A stretch of DNA of 64,000 bases from Paraburkholderia phenazinium (GTDB lineage: Bacteria > Pseudomonadota > Gammaproteobacteria > Burkholderiales > Burkholderiaceae), in assembly GCF_900142845.1 (NCBI RefSeq), contig NZ_FSRU01000002.1, positions 1,240,001 through 1,304,000 on the forward strand, written 5' to 3'. The notes under the pieces are model-generated. The model made no database searches. It was not told the origin of the DNA and saw only the letters and a list, made by a program, of their open reading frames with translations. The position numbers and the translations under genes are program-made. This document shows positions 28,939-39,460 of this stretch, in pieces (positions within the stretch are counted from its first letter, which is position 1; every line of letters starts with the position of its first letter).

Positions 28939-29948
28939 TATGCGAGCGTACCCCACAGACGCAGACGCGAGACACCGCCGTCCGGAATGATGTTAAAGCG
29001 CACGTGCGTCACCGGCCCGAGCGACGCGAGTTCGCTTTCGAAATAGTGCTGGTTGTCCATCTTCAGTTTCTGTTCACCCAGCAGCACCGGCCAGAACATG
29101 GCTTGCGTGATCAGCGAGCTGTCCGTACCGCCCGTCACGTACGCCGCCTGGATCGAGCAACGGTCCGGATAGTTGCCCTTGAAGTGCGCCGTATCCACTT
29201 CGATCTTGCGGATCACGCCCGGTTGCGCCAGCGCGACGATCGCCCAGTCGTTACCCGGTTCGCGACGACGGCGCGTTTCCCAGCCGTCGCCCATATTGAC
29301 ACCACGACCCGGCATCAGGATCGTCGACGCAGCGCCGAAGTGCTGGTTGTTCGCGGCGACCAGATACGCGCCGTTTTCCATCGCGGCCAGATCGAACTGC
29401 TCGGTGCGGCTCGCGCCGGCCCAGTCCACTTGCGGCTGGCCGTAGACGCGCAGACGCGCAATCCCGCCGTCCGGGTAGATGTTCACGCGCAGGTGCGTGT
29501 ACGCATTGGCGTCGCTGACTTCGTGATAGTGGTGGCTATTGCCTTGCAGCGTGGTCGACGGAACGATTTCGGTCCACTGGGTCGACTGGTTCGGCACACC
29601 GTCCACCACGCGTGCCGCCTCCACCGACGCCGCCGGCGGGAAATTGCCCGTGAAGTGGCTCGTATCGAGGTCGAGACCCTTGATCACGCCCGGACGCGCC
29701 AGCTTCACCACGCACCAGTCGTAACCGGTGGTGCGCTTGCGGCGCGTTTCCCAGCCGTCCATCCACTTGCCGTGATCGTCGTATTTGCCCGGAATGAAGA
29801 CAGCAGGTTCCGGATTCAGCATCCGGTCCTTCGGCGCGAAGAAATCGTCGCTCGCCTCGAGCGCCTGCGCGCCGAGACGCGGGTCCGCCAGGTTCACATA
29901 GCGGCGCGTGAAGTCCGGGGCGTTAGGGTCGAGAATCGGGAGTGCCAT
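28938..29948 (-). CDS. alc: Allantoicase
   Basis: A 336-aa enzyme that converts allantoate to ureidoglycolate and urea. It has the internal duplication typical of allantoicases: [22 protein letters not shown] near residue 63 and [22 protein letters not shown] near residue 220, each with a jelly-roll fold, plus [18 protein letters not shown] and its partner near the C-terminus. The length is normal. It precedes allA with a one-base overlap and lies 103 bp after the OHCU decarboxylase gene. Confidence 0.96.
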   Translation of the reverse strand: MALPILDPNAPDFTRRYVNLADPRLGAQALEASDDFFAPKDRMLNPEPAVFIPGKYDDHGKWMDGWETRRKRTTGYDWCVVKLARPGVIKGLDLDTSHFTGNFPPAASVEAARVVDGVPNQSTQWTEIVPSTTLQGNSHHYHEVSDANAYTHLRVNIYPDGGIARLRVYGQPQVDWAGASRTEQFDLAAMENGAYLVAANNQHFGAASTILMPGRGVNMGDGWETRRRREPGNDWAIVALAQPGVIRKIEVDTAHFKGNYPDRCSIQAAYVTGGTDSSLITQAMFWPVLLGEQKLKMDNQHYFESELASLGPVTHVRFNIIPDGGVSRLRLWGTLA

Positions 29949-30051
29949 CGTTGTCTTCCTTCCTGTCTAATAGTGCTAAAAAACGCTTCGGTTCGAGAGT
30001 CGCAACGCCGCATGACAAAGCTCGCGCGTGCATGCTGATCCTGACGCGCGG

Positions 30052-30573
30052 TTACGCGTCGATCAGGTCGTCGAGTCTGAAGCGCGCGATACGGTAGATC
30101 TGGTCGAGGCTCGCGCGCAGTTCGTCGGCGCGGCTATTGTTCACGCGCGCTTCGAAGTTGGCGATGATGCCGTGGCGGTCATAGCCACGCACCGCGAGAA
30201 TGAACGGGAAACCGAATTTCTCGCGATACGCCGCGTTCAGCCCCACCAGCTTGTCGAATTCTTCCTGCGTGCATTGGGACAGGCCCGCACCGCTCTGTTC
30301 GCGGGTCGACTCGGCCGTCAGTTCGCCGCGCACGGCAGCCTTGCCCGCGAGCTCCGGGTGGGCATTGATAAGCGCGAGCTGCTTCGTTTCGCCGGCCGTT
30401 TCGACTGCGTTCGACATTGTGTGATGCAAGGCGTCGATGCTGGCAAAAGGCCGTTGCCCGGCCGCGAGTTCCGCGACCCACGGCGAATGCTCGAAGATGC
30501 CCGACAGCGCTGCGACGAATGCGTCGGTCGAGATGCGGTTCAGTTGGTCCAGAGTGTATTGCATCGCCTTCAT
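30052..30573 (-). CDS. uraD: OHCU decarboxylase
   Basis: A 173-aa cytoplasmic enzyme that decarboxylates OHCU to (S)-allantoin. It shows HSPWVAELAAGQRPFASIDALHHTM with the catalytic histidine, LINAHPELAGKAAVRGELT, and FPFILAVRGYDRHGII. The start MKAMQYTL overlaps the puuE stop by 4 bp (ATGA); MQYTLDQ three codons later is an alternative. Together with uraH it completes the stereospecific route from urate to allantoin. Confidence 0.95.
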   Translation of the reverse strand: MKAMQYTLDQLNRISTDAFVAALSGIFEHSPWVAELAAGQRPFASIDALHHTMSNAVETAGETKQLALINAHPELAGKAAVRGELTAESTREQSGAGLSQCTQEEFDKLVGLNAAYREKFGFPFILAVRGYDRHGIIANFEARVNNSRADELRASLDQIYRIARFRLDDLIDA

Positions 30574-31520
30574 GCCGCAGCCCCGCGGTAGTTTTGTTGG
30601 TAAGGATGGTGTTCGCGCCAGTGCCGCGCAATGTCGACGCGCCGCGTGACCCACACGCGATCGTGCTGTTCGAGATGGTCGAGGAAGCGCTGCAGCGCGC
30701 GGAACCGGCCCGGGCGGCCCAGCAGCCGGCAGTGCATGCCGATTGAAAGCATCTTCGGCGCTTCGTCGCCCTCTTCATAGAGCACGTCGAACGCATCGCG
30801 CAGGTATGTGAAGAAGTGATCGGCGGTGTTGAAGCCTTGCGGGCTCGCAAAGCGCATGTCATTGGTATCGAGCGTGTACGGCACGATCAGTTGCGGCGTC
30901 TTCGCGCCGCCGCTGACCTCGACATCCATCCAGAACGGCAGGTCGTCGCCGTAGTAATCCGAGTCGTACAGGAAGCCGCCGTATTCGGCGACCAGACGGT
31001 GCGTATTGGGACTGTCGCGGCCGGTGTACCAGCCGAGCGGCCGCTCGCCCGTCACGCGTTCGATCGCTTCCATGCCGAGGCGCATGTGCTCGGCCTCTTT
31101 CTCCGGCGACACATCCTGATAGTGAATCCAGCGGTACCCGTGGCACGCAATCTCATGCCCCAATTCGACAAAGGCGCGCCCGAGATCGGGATGACGCTCG
31201 ATCGCCATGCCGACGCCGAATACGGTCAACGGCAAGCCACGTTTTTCGAATTCGCGCAGGATGCGCCAGACACCCGCCCGCGAGCCGTATTCGTAGATCG
31301 ACTCCATGCTCATGTGGCGCGCCGGATAGGCGGCCGCGCCGACGATCTCGGACAGGAACTGCTCCGAGCCCGGATCGCCATGCAGCACGCAGTTTTCACC
31401 GCCCTCTTCGTAATTCAGCACGAATTGCACCGCGACGCGCGCCCGTCCGGGCCAGTTTGCCTGCACCGGGTGGCGGCCGTAGCCGATCAGATCGCGTGGA
31501 TAGTTCGAGTCGAGTGGCAT
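30570..31520 (-). CDS. puuE: Metal-independent allantoinase PuuE
   Basis: A 316-aa protein of the polysaccharide-deacetylase fold that hydrolyses (S)-allantoin to allantoate. It opens MPLDSNYPRDLIGYGRHPVQ and has LNYEEGGENCVLHGD, ELGHEIACHGYRWIHYQ and MLSIGMHCRLLGRPGR, all typical of PuuE. It replaces the metal-dependent allantoinase. It is the first gene of the puuE-uraD-alc-allA series on the minus strand. Confidence 0.95.
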   Translation of the reverse strand: MPLDSNYPRDLIGYGRHPVQANWPGRARVAVQFVLNYEEGGENCVLHGDPGSEQFLSEIVGAAAYPARHMSMESIYEYGSRAGVWRILREFEKRGLPLTVFGVGMAIERHPDLGRAFVELGHEIACHGYRWIHYQDVSPEKEAEHMRLGMEAIERVTGERPLGWYTGRDSPNTHRLVAEYGGFLYDSDYYGDDLPFWMDVEVSGGAKTPQLIVPYTLDTNDMRFASPQGFNTADHFFTYLRDAFDVLYEEGDEAPKMLSIGMHCRLLGRPGRFRALQRFLDHLEQHDRVWVTRRVDIARHWREHHPYQQNYRGAAA

Positions 31521-31753
31521 GGTTTAACGAATGCGTGGTGACAAAACGGGGTGACGGAACTTGAGGAACCAGTGTAGCGAAAACACCCGGGTGCGCCCAT
31601 ACACCCGGGCAGATAGTGCGTGTCAGACGCAATGTATGTGCGCGGCCGGCCCGCACGGGCGTTCGGCCCCGCTCGCGCTAGCGTTTACCCGTCCTTGAGA
31701 GGCGTTTTCCGCATTCTCGCTGCTTAGCGAAGGTGCTGCCCGGTGTCCGCGTT

Positions 31754-32539
31754 TCACATCCGGCCGGCGCGGGAAACGCGGGGCGGCATCGGGTTTGGAT
31801 TAGCCTCCGTCGGGCTGAAGGCTTCCAGCGCGCCGTCGTAGCGTTTCGCCAGCGGCCGCGCATAGTCGCCGCGCTTGGCGGTGGCAAGGCGCAACGTCAC
31901 CAGCGCCTCCACCCACTTCACCGCGGCCGTCACTCCTTCGACAACCGGCGCCCCCAGCGCGTCCTCGATCTCCGCACAGAGTTCGGCCATCCCCGCGCAA
32001 CCGAGCACGATGGCGTCCGACCCGTCCTCTTCCAGCGCGCGGCGGCATTCGTCGAGAATGATGCGGCGCGCGGCGGACCCTGGCTGGTCCAGCTCGAGCA
32101 CCGCGACATCGGTAGCGCGCACGTTGCGGCAAAAGCGCGTCATGCCGTAGCGCTCGGCAAGGTGCCAGGCCATGCCGCAGGTGCGTGAGAGCGTCGTCAC
32201 GACCGAAAAGCCTGGCGCCAGCACACTGGCCGCGTGCATCGCCGCTTCGGCAATCCCGATCACGGGCCCACGCGCCAGTTCACGTGCCGCATACAGGCCG
32301 GGGTCGCCGAAACACGCAATCACGTAACCGTCGCAGCCTTCGCGCTCGCCCGCTGCGATCTCGGCCAGCAGGCCGGGCGTGGCGAGCGCCTCGTCGTAAT
32401 AGCCCTCGATCGACGGCGGCCCCATGGACGGACTCACCGCGATCAGTTCGGTCCCAGGTGCGACGACTTCCCGTGCGCAGCGCCCCATCGCCTCCGTCAT
32501 GCGCACGGTGGTGTTCGGGTTGATCAGTTTGATACGCAT
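31754..32539 (-). CDS. Asp/Glu racemase superfamily protein, probable allantoin racemase
   Basis: A 261-aa protein beginning MRIKLINPNTTVRMTEAMG, the signature of hydantoin/allantoin racemases. The two catalytic cysteines are in IACFGDPGL (Cys76) and LGCAGMAEL (Cys181). The reaction would interconvert R- and S-allantoin so that both can feed PuuE. It is 23 bp downstream of an NCS1 permease on the same strand, supporting an allantoin role. The C-terminus after residue 240 is a variable tail. Hydantoin racemase activity is the alternative. Confidence 0.85.
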   Translation of the reverse strand: MRIKLINPNTTVRMTEAMGRCAREVVAPGTELIAVSPSMGPPSIEGYYDEALATPGLLAEIAAGEREGCDGYVIACFGDPGLYAARELARGPVIGIAEAAMHAASVLAPGFSVVTTLSRTCGMAWHLAERYGMTRFCRNVRATDVAVLELDQPGSAARRIILDECRRALEEDGSDAIVLGCAGMAELCAEIEDALGAPVVEGVTAAVKWVEALVTLRLATAKRGDYARPLAKRYDGALEAFSPTEANPNPMPPRVSRAGRM

Positions 32540-32562
32540 CTCGAACTCCTGTTGCAATCGGC

Positions 32563-34047
32563 TTACCGGATGGTCAAAGCGCGGTAGAACACGGCGCCGA
32601 GCGCCGCACCGATGAACCACGAGAAATTGGCCATGCCGTCGAGCGACGGCACCATCACGCAGATCACCGCAATCACCGCAGCGGGCAGCAAGGCGGCGAC
32701 GGCCTTGTAATTCACACCGTTGCGATACCAGTACGCGCCCGTTTCGGACACGGTGTAGAGATCGTTCAGTACGATCTTCTGACGCTTCACCAGATAAAAA
32801 TCAACAATCAGGACACCATACAAAGGACCGATGAAACTGCCCAGCACATCGAGCGTGTAGTGAATCACTGCCGGGTTGTTGAACAGGTTCCACGGCGTAA
32901 TGAAAATCGACGCGACCGCTGCCAGCATCCCGCCCATGCGCCAACTGATGAACCGCGGTGCAACGTTGGAGAAATCGAAGGCCGGCGAAACGAAGTTAGC
33001 CACGATATTGATCCCGATCGTCGCAATCGTAAAGGTCAACGCACCGAGAATCACCGCGCTCGGATAGTCGATGCGGCCGACCGTTTCCACCGGGTCGGTG
33101 ATCAACTGGCCGAACACCGGCAGCGTCGCGGCGGTCGTGACCACGGTCACCAGCGAGAAAGCGAGGAAGTTGACCGGCAAGCCCCAGAAATTGCCTTTCT
33201 TCACGCTGCGGAAGCTCTTGCCGTAGCGGGAGAAATCGCCGAAATTCAGCATCGGTCCCGAGAAATACGACACCACCAGCGAGATTGCCGTGATCATCAC
33301 CGGCACCACTTCGAGCCCGTGATATTTGACGCCGCCCAGGTTGATGCCAATGTTCTGCCAGCCCGCGCGCCACACCATATAGCCCGCAAGGACGAACATC
33401 ACCACGTACACGGCCGGCCCGGCGAAATCGATAAACTTCTTGATCGTCTCCATGCCGTGCCAGAACACCAGGGCCTGCAGCACCCATAGCAACATGAAGC
33501 CGCACCAGCCGACTGTGGAAAGTCCCATGAACCCATGACGATGCACGTCCGCGTAGGGCAGCAGTTGCGGGAAAAATTTCAGCAGCACGATCACCAGTGC
33601 ACTCGACGCGAGATACGTCTGAATGCCGTACCACGCGACGGCGATCAGGCCGCGAATCACTGCGGGAATGTTCGCACCGAGCACGCCGAACGTCGCACGA
33701 CACGCGACTGGATACGGCACGCCGTTCTGCTGGCTCGGCTTGGCAATCAGGTTGCACAACAGGTTGACGATGGTAATGCCGACCAGCAACGCAATCAGCA
33801 CCTGCCAACTGGTGAGACCGAGTGCGAACAGACTGCCGGCGAACACGTAACCGCCCACGCTGTGTACGTCTGACATCCAGAACGCGAAGATGTTGTACGC
33901 ACTCCAGGTCTGGTGACGCAGCGGCGCGAGGTCTTCGTTATAGAGGCGCTCGCTGTAGCCGGTAGGTATGCCGGGGTCGGTAGCGGGACCTTCATCGTCG
34001 AAGGCGGGAATAGCGGGATTACGCGGTGCTGCACTGAACTGAGCCAT
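32563..34047 (-). CDS. NCS1-family purine/allantoin permease
   Basis: A 494-aa inner-membrane transporter with about twelve helices. It starts MAQFSAAPRNPAIPAFDDEG after a strong AAGGAGGA ribosome site; upstream codons are rejected. Family marks include YNIFAFWMSDVHSVGGYVFA, QQNGVPYPVACRATFG, YFSGPMLNFGDFSRYGKS and GPLYGVLIVDFYLVKRQ. NCS1 members import allantoin, hydantoins, cytosine or uracil with H+ or Na+. Coupling to the racemase gene makes allantoin the likely substrate. Confidence 0.9.
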   Translation of the reverse strand: MAQFSAAPRNPAIPAFDDEGPATDPGIPTGYSERLYNEDLAPLRHQTWSAYNIFAFWMSDVHSVGGYVFAGSLFALGLTSWQVLIALLVGITIVNLLCNLIAKPSQQNGVPYPVACRATFGVLGANIPAVIRGLIAVAWYGIQTYLASSALVIVLLKFFPQLLPYADVHRHGFMGLSTVGWCGFMLLWVLQALVFWHGMETIKKFIDFAGPAVYVVMFVLAGYMVWRAGWQNIGINLGGVKYHGLEVVPVMITAISLVVSYFSGPMLNFGDFSRYGKSFRSVKKGNFWGLPVNFLAFSLVTVVTTAATLPVFGQLITDPVETVGRIDYPSAVILGALTFTIATIGINIVANFVSPAFDFSNVAPRFISWRMGGMLAAVASIFITPWNLFNNPAVIHYTLDVLGSFIGPLYGVLIVDFYLVKRQKIVLNDLYTVSETGAYWYRNGVNYKAVAALLPAAVIAVICVMVPSLDGMANFSWFIGAALGAVFYRALTIR

Positions 34048-34393
34048 GGTTCCTCCTTGAGTATGGGGACCGTCGATTGCAAAACGACGGGCAATGCATC
34101 CGACACGCACGGCGCCCTTCCCGGCCGGGTTGGACTGCGCGCATCGCGGCTCCGCGGTTGTCTCCGTACTTATATGGACAACTAAGCACTTGTTGTTATC
34201 GCTTCGCCACCAGCCGCGGGCTCGCGCCGAAACGTTCTCGCGCTTACGCAGCCCCTTGCAGGCAGCCACGCGCAGATCGTATGGACGAGCTTCGCCACAC
34301 CGTCTGTTCGCGATGATTCATCAGTTCCTGTTTAGTGCAGCGCGTAGCCGCGCTCTTTTTTGCGCGCGCCATCCAACGCGCGGGCGACTCACA
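34048..34393. other. Promoter region of the permease-racemase operon
   Basis: About 345 bp without a gene, between the GntR gene stop and the permease start. It contains AT-rich TATATGGACAAC and CTTGTTGTTATC segments near 34171-34202, possible regulator half-sites. Confidence 0.5.
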
Positions 34394-35110
34394 TCAGGCT
34401 GCCGCGGTCTTTCCCGGCCGTAAGCCGAACACTTCGTGCAGATCCGCTGCGCCGCGGGCCGGCCTGTCGAGCATCTTCAGTTCGACGCTTTGCAAATGGC
34501 GCGACATCAGGGCCGCCGCCTCTTTGGCATCGCCGGCGTCGAGCGCGGCGAGAATCGCTTCGTGGTCTTCGAACGAACACGGGCTGCGCCCGAGCGATTC
34601 GTACAAAGCCGAAATCAAGGTTGAACGCGCAACCAGTCCATTCAGGCAGTCGCACAACACCGTATTGCCCGTGAGCGAGGCCAGTGCCGTGTGGAACTCG
34701 CCGGAGAGGCGGATCCACGCAGAAAAATCGCGCGTTTCGAACGCCTTGCGTTCGCGGCCAATCATGCTGCCCATATTCTTCAGACGACGCGGACCATGTC
34801 CAGCGCAGATCCGCTCCACCACCGCCAGCTCGATGATGCGACGCATCTCGAACACTTCGTGCACTTCCTGCAGCGACGGACTCGCGACGAAGGCGCCGCG
34901 GTTCGGCTCGAGATCGACGAGCCGGTCGGTCGCGAGAAGCGCGAGCGCCTGGCGGATCGGTCCGCGCTTGACGCCGAATACTTCGCACAACTGTGCTTCC
35001 GTGAGCTTGGCCCCAGGCGCGAGCCGATGCTCGAGGATCGCGGCGCGGATGCGCTCGGCGATCGCTTCGGGTTTCGAACCATTTGAGCCGGCTAGGGATG
35101 GGGTCGACAT
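34394..35110 (-). CDS. GntR-family (FadR subgroup) transcriptional regulator
   Basis: A 238-aa regulator. The N-terminal winged helix has ILEHRLAPGAKLTEAQLCEV and RGPIRQALALLATDRLVDL; the C-terminal FCD helical domain has the metal or ligand-site residues typical of FadR-type proteins (FHTALASLTGN, SFEDHEAILAALDAGD). The start MSTPSLAG is chosen because the DNA-binding domain follows soon after. It lies directly upstream of the permease and racemase on the same strand and probably controls allantoin use. Confidence 0.9.
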   Translation of the reverse strand: MSTPSLAGSNGSKPEAIAERIRAAILEHRLAPGAKLTEAQLCEVFGVKRGPIRQALALLATDRLVDLEPNRGAFVASPSLQEVHEVFEMRRIIELAVVERICAGHGPRRLKNMGSMIGRERKAFETRDFSAWIRLSGEFHTALASLTGNTVLCDCLNGLVARSTLISALYESLGRSPCSFEDHEAILAALDAGDAKEAAALMSRHLQSVELKMLDRPARGAADLHEVFGLRPGKTAAA

Positions 35111-35153
35111 GATATGCGTTCCGTTATGATGCCCATCATAGGATGGACACAAT

Positions 35154-35190
35154 GATTGTCAACAATTTCAATATTGAATTTTCGACAATC
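35154..35190. promoter_or_regulatory. Imperfect palindrome upstream of the GntR gene
   Basis: GATTGTC at 35154-35160 is mirrored by GACAATC at 35184-35190 around a central CAATATTG palindrome. It lies 44 bp before the GntR start, in AT-rich DNA, a natural place for an autoregulatory operator. Confidence 0.5.
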
Positions 35191-35384
35191 GTAGACCAAG
35201 GCGATAGGTTGAGCCCATCGGGCCCGGCAGATGGCTTGTCCAGCTTGGCCTGGCGTCTGATTCGCGGAAATCGGCCAGCTTTCTGGCGGCGGATTTTGTC
35301 AACAAAATCTGCATTTTCCACTTGACGGGATGTCCGTGGGCGCCCCGAAAAATTGACCGTTAGTTGCGTTTTATGCCTGCAAAA

Positions 35385-35403
35385 AAGCGGGCCATGCCCG
35401 CTT
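35385..35403 (-). terminator. Terminator of the DnaJC28-like/tadA/ldcA operon
   Basis: Stem AAGCGGGC with GCCCGCTT, 3-base loop, followed on the minus strand by six T; 20 bp after the ldcA stop. Confidence 0.88.
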
Positions 35404-35422
35404 CGCCCTGCCCCGTTCCCTG

Positions 35423-36349
35423 TCAGCCGAGGTGCGGATAACCGGACGCAGTCAGCCTGAAGCCATGCGCATCCGAGACGAGATGCGCGTCCGCGCCGAC
35501 CGGCAGCGTCACCAGGTTCGGGATGTGCCCGAACTGCAACCCCGTGATCACCGGAATGCGGATCACCGAGCGCACGTGCTCGATCATCGCGTTCAGGTCG
35601 TAGCCGTTGTCGTACTCGAAGGGCTTGCCTCCCGAGAAGTCGCCGAGCACCAGCGCCTGCTGCCGCTCGAGAATCCCCGCCAGATGCAGTTGATAGAGCG
35701 CCCGTTCGAGGCGGAACGGCTGTTCGTTGACGTCCTCGACAAACAGGATGCCGCCCTCCACCGGCGGCATATAAGGCGTGCCGACCAGCGAGCTCAGCAC
35801 GGCCAGATTACCGCCCCACAGCATGCCGCTCACGTCCACCGCCTGCGCTTGCGGCACCGTGCCCGTCACCGTCACGCTCGGCGCGGTCAGTGCCGACCAG
35901 AAATGCTGCGTCATGGGTTCGCTGAGATTCTCCGCGCCGAAGTCGCCCATCAGCATCGGGCCGGCGAAGGTTTTCAGGCCGGCACGCGCCAGTAGCGCCA
36001 ACTGGATCGCCGTGAAATCGCTATGGCCGACGAACGCGACCGGCTGGTCCGTCAGCCGCCGTTGCAAGCCTTCATAGTCGAGGCCGTGCAGGATGCGCAC
36101 CGCGCCATAGCCGCCGCGCACGGCGAGCACGATGTCCGGCAGCTTGCGCGACGGATCGGCCAGCCGGTTCAACTCGGCGGCACGCTCTCCGTCGGTCCCG
36201 GCGAAGCGCTGATAGCGACGCTCCGTGGCATTGACGCCCTCGACGCGATGCCCTTGCGCATGCAAGCGATGCAGCGCCCGGTGAATCGCTTCCGCGTCAT
36301 GCGGGTAACCCGAAGGCGCGACCAGTTCGAAAGTGCGATGGGCGGTCAT
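35423..36349 (-). CDS. ldcA: LD-carboxypeptidase (muramoyltetrapeptide carboxypeptidase)
   Basis: A 308-aa cytoplasmic serine peptidase of family S66 that removes the terminal D-Ala from murein tetrapeptides in recycling. The nucleophile is in VAFVGHSDFTAI (Ser110); VRGGYGAVRIL and LWGGNLAVLSSLVGTPYMP are conserved, with FVEDVNEQPFRLERAL holding the glutamate of the triad. It is the last gene of a three-gene transcript, 27 bp after tadA. Confidence 0.93.
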   Translation of the reverse strand: MTAHRTFELVAPSGYPHDAEAIHRALHRLHAQGHRVEGVNATERRYQRFAGTDGERAAELNRLADPSRKLPDIVLAVRGGYGAVRILHGLDYEGLQRRLTDQPVAFVGHSDFTAIQLALLARAGLKTFAGPMLMGDFGAENLSEPMTQHFWSALTAPSVTVTGTVPQAQAVDVSGMLWGGNLAVLSSLVGTPYMPPVEGGILFVEDVNEQPFRLERALYQLHLAGILERQQALVLGDFSGGKPFEYDNGYDLNAMIEHVRSVIRIPVITGLQFGHIPNLVTLPVGADAHLVSDAHGFRLTASGYPHLG

Positions 36350-36376
36350 GATCGGCAGTGGTGGAGGGAATAGCTT

Positions 36377-37488
<1,112 letters not shown>

Positions 37489-37716
37489 CTGCAGTCCACT
37501 ACGTTGCGGCTCACGCATTCTATCAGGGAGCCAACCGTAAGACTCGGTCAGCAAGCTGACAATCCCCTCTGATTTTCGGATTCTGCGTATTTGAGGGGCG
37601 TAAGGTGCTGCGTTAGGGTCGTGTCTCCCGCGGTCGCCTCGCAGGTCGAAACTTGCGATTTGCTTTCGATCGCGACGACCACCCCACCCTTGCTACTCCG
37701 TTGAGCCTTCTTTCTT

Positions 37717-37977
37717 ATGCGAGTTAACCTTCTGCCAGAACCATCTGAACCGATGTCCTCATCCGACGCCCCGCTCGCCCTTGCGCGAGCAAGCCAACGC
37801 GCCGTCGCGGCCGTCGTACCGGCTTTTCGCGCTCGAAGCGGGTCGTCACTTGTACGCGCGGTACTGGCGGGCGTCGTGCTGTGCGCCGCGCTCTCGGGAT
37901 GCGGCGTGTTCTGCGGCGGCGCCGGCGGCAGCGGCGGCGCGCTCGCGGCAGGCTGCTCGACGGGCATGCGCTTCTAG
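37717..37977 (+). CDS. Putative small lipoprotein
   Basis: An 86-aa frame (or 74 aa from the ATG at 37753) with a hydrophobic stretch VRAVLAGVVLCAALSGC ending in a lipobox (Cys62), then a short Gly/Ala-rich mature part with two more cysteines and the ending STGMRF. The long leader before the hydrophobic part is odd and the start is uncertain. Function unknown. Confidence 0.5.
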   Translation: MRVNLLPEPSEPMSSSDAPLALARASQRAVAAVVPAFRARSGSSLVRAVLAGVVLCAALSGCGVFCGGAGGSGGALAAGCSTGMRF

Positions 37978-38095
37978 CGCCGCCGCGTAAATTTCTGTAA
38001 CGGGCGCACGAACGGTTGTAATCTGGATCTCGCGCGCGCCCACTATTCTTCGGACGCGCGCTGGCGCATCGCCATGACGCCCATCCCGCAGGAAT

Positions 38096-39460
38096 ATGAC
38101 TCGAGATCCCGATCATTCAGCCGCGCCACCGGCAGAGGCAACGCAAGCTTTTCCGCTCGACCCGGCGCAACATCGCGCGCTCGCCGACGCAAGGCGTGCC
38201 GCCAGCGACGAACTCGGCGCCGTCGCTCACCTGATTGCCGCCCACACGCTCGACGCATACGCGAGCTGCTCCGCCGAAGCCAGCGTAGCGAACCTCTGCG
38301 ACGTCGCCACCGGTTACTTCATGAAAGGCGATCACGACATCGCCGCCAGCTGGTATCAGCTCGTCCTTACGCTCGACCCGAACGTCGCGATTGCCTGCCA
38401 GAACCTGGCCGCGATCCACGCAGACGCAGGACGTACTGCAAAAGCGGACGCGTATCGGGAGCGCGCCTATCGCATCCAGCGCGTGTTCGTCGAGCAGGCG
38501 CCGGGCCATCTGCGCCGGGTGCTGGTGCTGTGTGCGGCGCGCGCCTCCGGCAACGTGCCGTTCGACGCGCTGCTGCCCGGCGCGATCAACTGCCGGATCA
38601 AATACGCCATCGACTACGCCGCCGACTCGGAAGACGCGCAGCTTCCGCCATTCGACCTGGTGTTCAATGCGATCGGCGAGCCGGATGTCGCGGCGCCGCT
38701 CGCGCGGCGGCTCGCCCGCTTCGTGGCGCACCTGGGTAGCCACGCCCCTCGCCCGCTGCTCAATCCGCCTGTCGCGATCGAGCGAACCGCGCGCGACCGG
38801 ATCCCTCAGTTGCTCGGCGATCTGCACGACGTGCAAGTTGCGCACTGCATCCGTGTCGACACCCCGCTTGCCTCGCCCGCCACGCTTGCCGGCTTGCTGG
38901 CCGACCGCGGGCTGACCTTGCCGTTATTGGCTCGCCCTGCCGCCACGCACGGCGGCGAAGGACTGGCTCTCTGCGAGAGCGTCGCCGCGCTGGAGACAAG
39001 ACTGCGCGAGAGCCACGGCCCGCAATACCTGACCGCGTTTCGCGACTACCGCTCGGCGGACGGCCACTACCGCAAGTACCGGATGATTTTCGTCGACCGC
39101 GAGCCGTTTCCGTATCATCTGGCCATCTCGCGGCACTGGATGGTCCACTACTTCTCCGCTGAGATGGAAGACCATGCGTGGAAGCTCGATGAAGAGCGGC
39201 GCTTCCTGCAGGATCCCGCCGCTGCGTTGGGCGAACGGGCGCTGCGGGCGATCGCCGCTATCGGCCGCCGGCTCGATCTCGATTACGGCGGTATCGACTT
39301 CACGGTGCTGCCCGACGGCCAGGTTTTCGTCTTCGAGGCCAACGCGACGATGCTCGCCCATTACGAGCGGCGCTCGGGCGCATTGGCCCACAAGAATCCT
39401 TTTGTCCAACATATCGTCGACGCGTTCGAACGGTTGATGAAGCGTCGCACGGCGGCTTGA
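38096..39460 (+). CDS. TPR and ATP-grasp (RimK-like) protein of unknown function
   Basis: A 454-aa protein. Residues 60-125 hold TPR-like helices (GYFMKGDHDIAASWYQLVLTLDP, then IACQNLAAIHADAGR). The C-terminal half is an ATP-grasp-like domain: RKYRMIFVDREPFPYHLAIS, LDLDYGGIDFTVLPDG (Asp396, Asp401) and VFEANATML (Glu414, Asn416), which would bind ATP-Mg. ATP-grasp enzymes join a carboxylate to an amine. Its stop abuts the ATG of a SerC-like aminotransferase, so they form one unit. The substrate is unknown. Confidence 0.8.
   Translation: MTRDPDHSAAPPAEATQAFPLDPAQHRALADARRAASDELGAVAHLIAAHTLDAYASCSAEASVANLCDVATGYFMKGDHDIAASWYQLVLTLDPNVAIACQNLAAIHADAGRTAKADAYRERAYRIQRVFVEQAPGHLRRVLVLCAARASGNVPFDALLPGAINCRIKYAIDYAADSEDAQLPPFDLVFNAIGEPDVAAPLARRLARFVAHLGSHAPRPLLNPPVAIERTARDRIPQLLGDLHDVQVAHCIRVDTPLASPATLAGLLADRGLTLPLLARPAATHGGEGLALCESVAALETRLRESHGPQYLTAFRDYRSADGHYRKYRMIFVDREPFPYHLAISRHWMVHYFSAEMEDHAWKLDEERRFLQDPAAALGERALRAIAAIGRRLDLDYGGIDFTVLPDGQVFVFEANATMLAHYERRSGALAHKNPFVQHIVDAFERLMKRRTAA

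Noticed and set aside
31586..31609. Hairpin CCCGGGTG/CACCCGGG upstream of puuE
   Set aside because: A perfect 8-bp stem but no T run on either strand and its place ahead of puuE gives no clear role.
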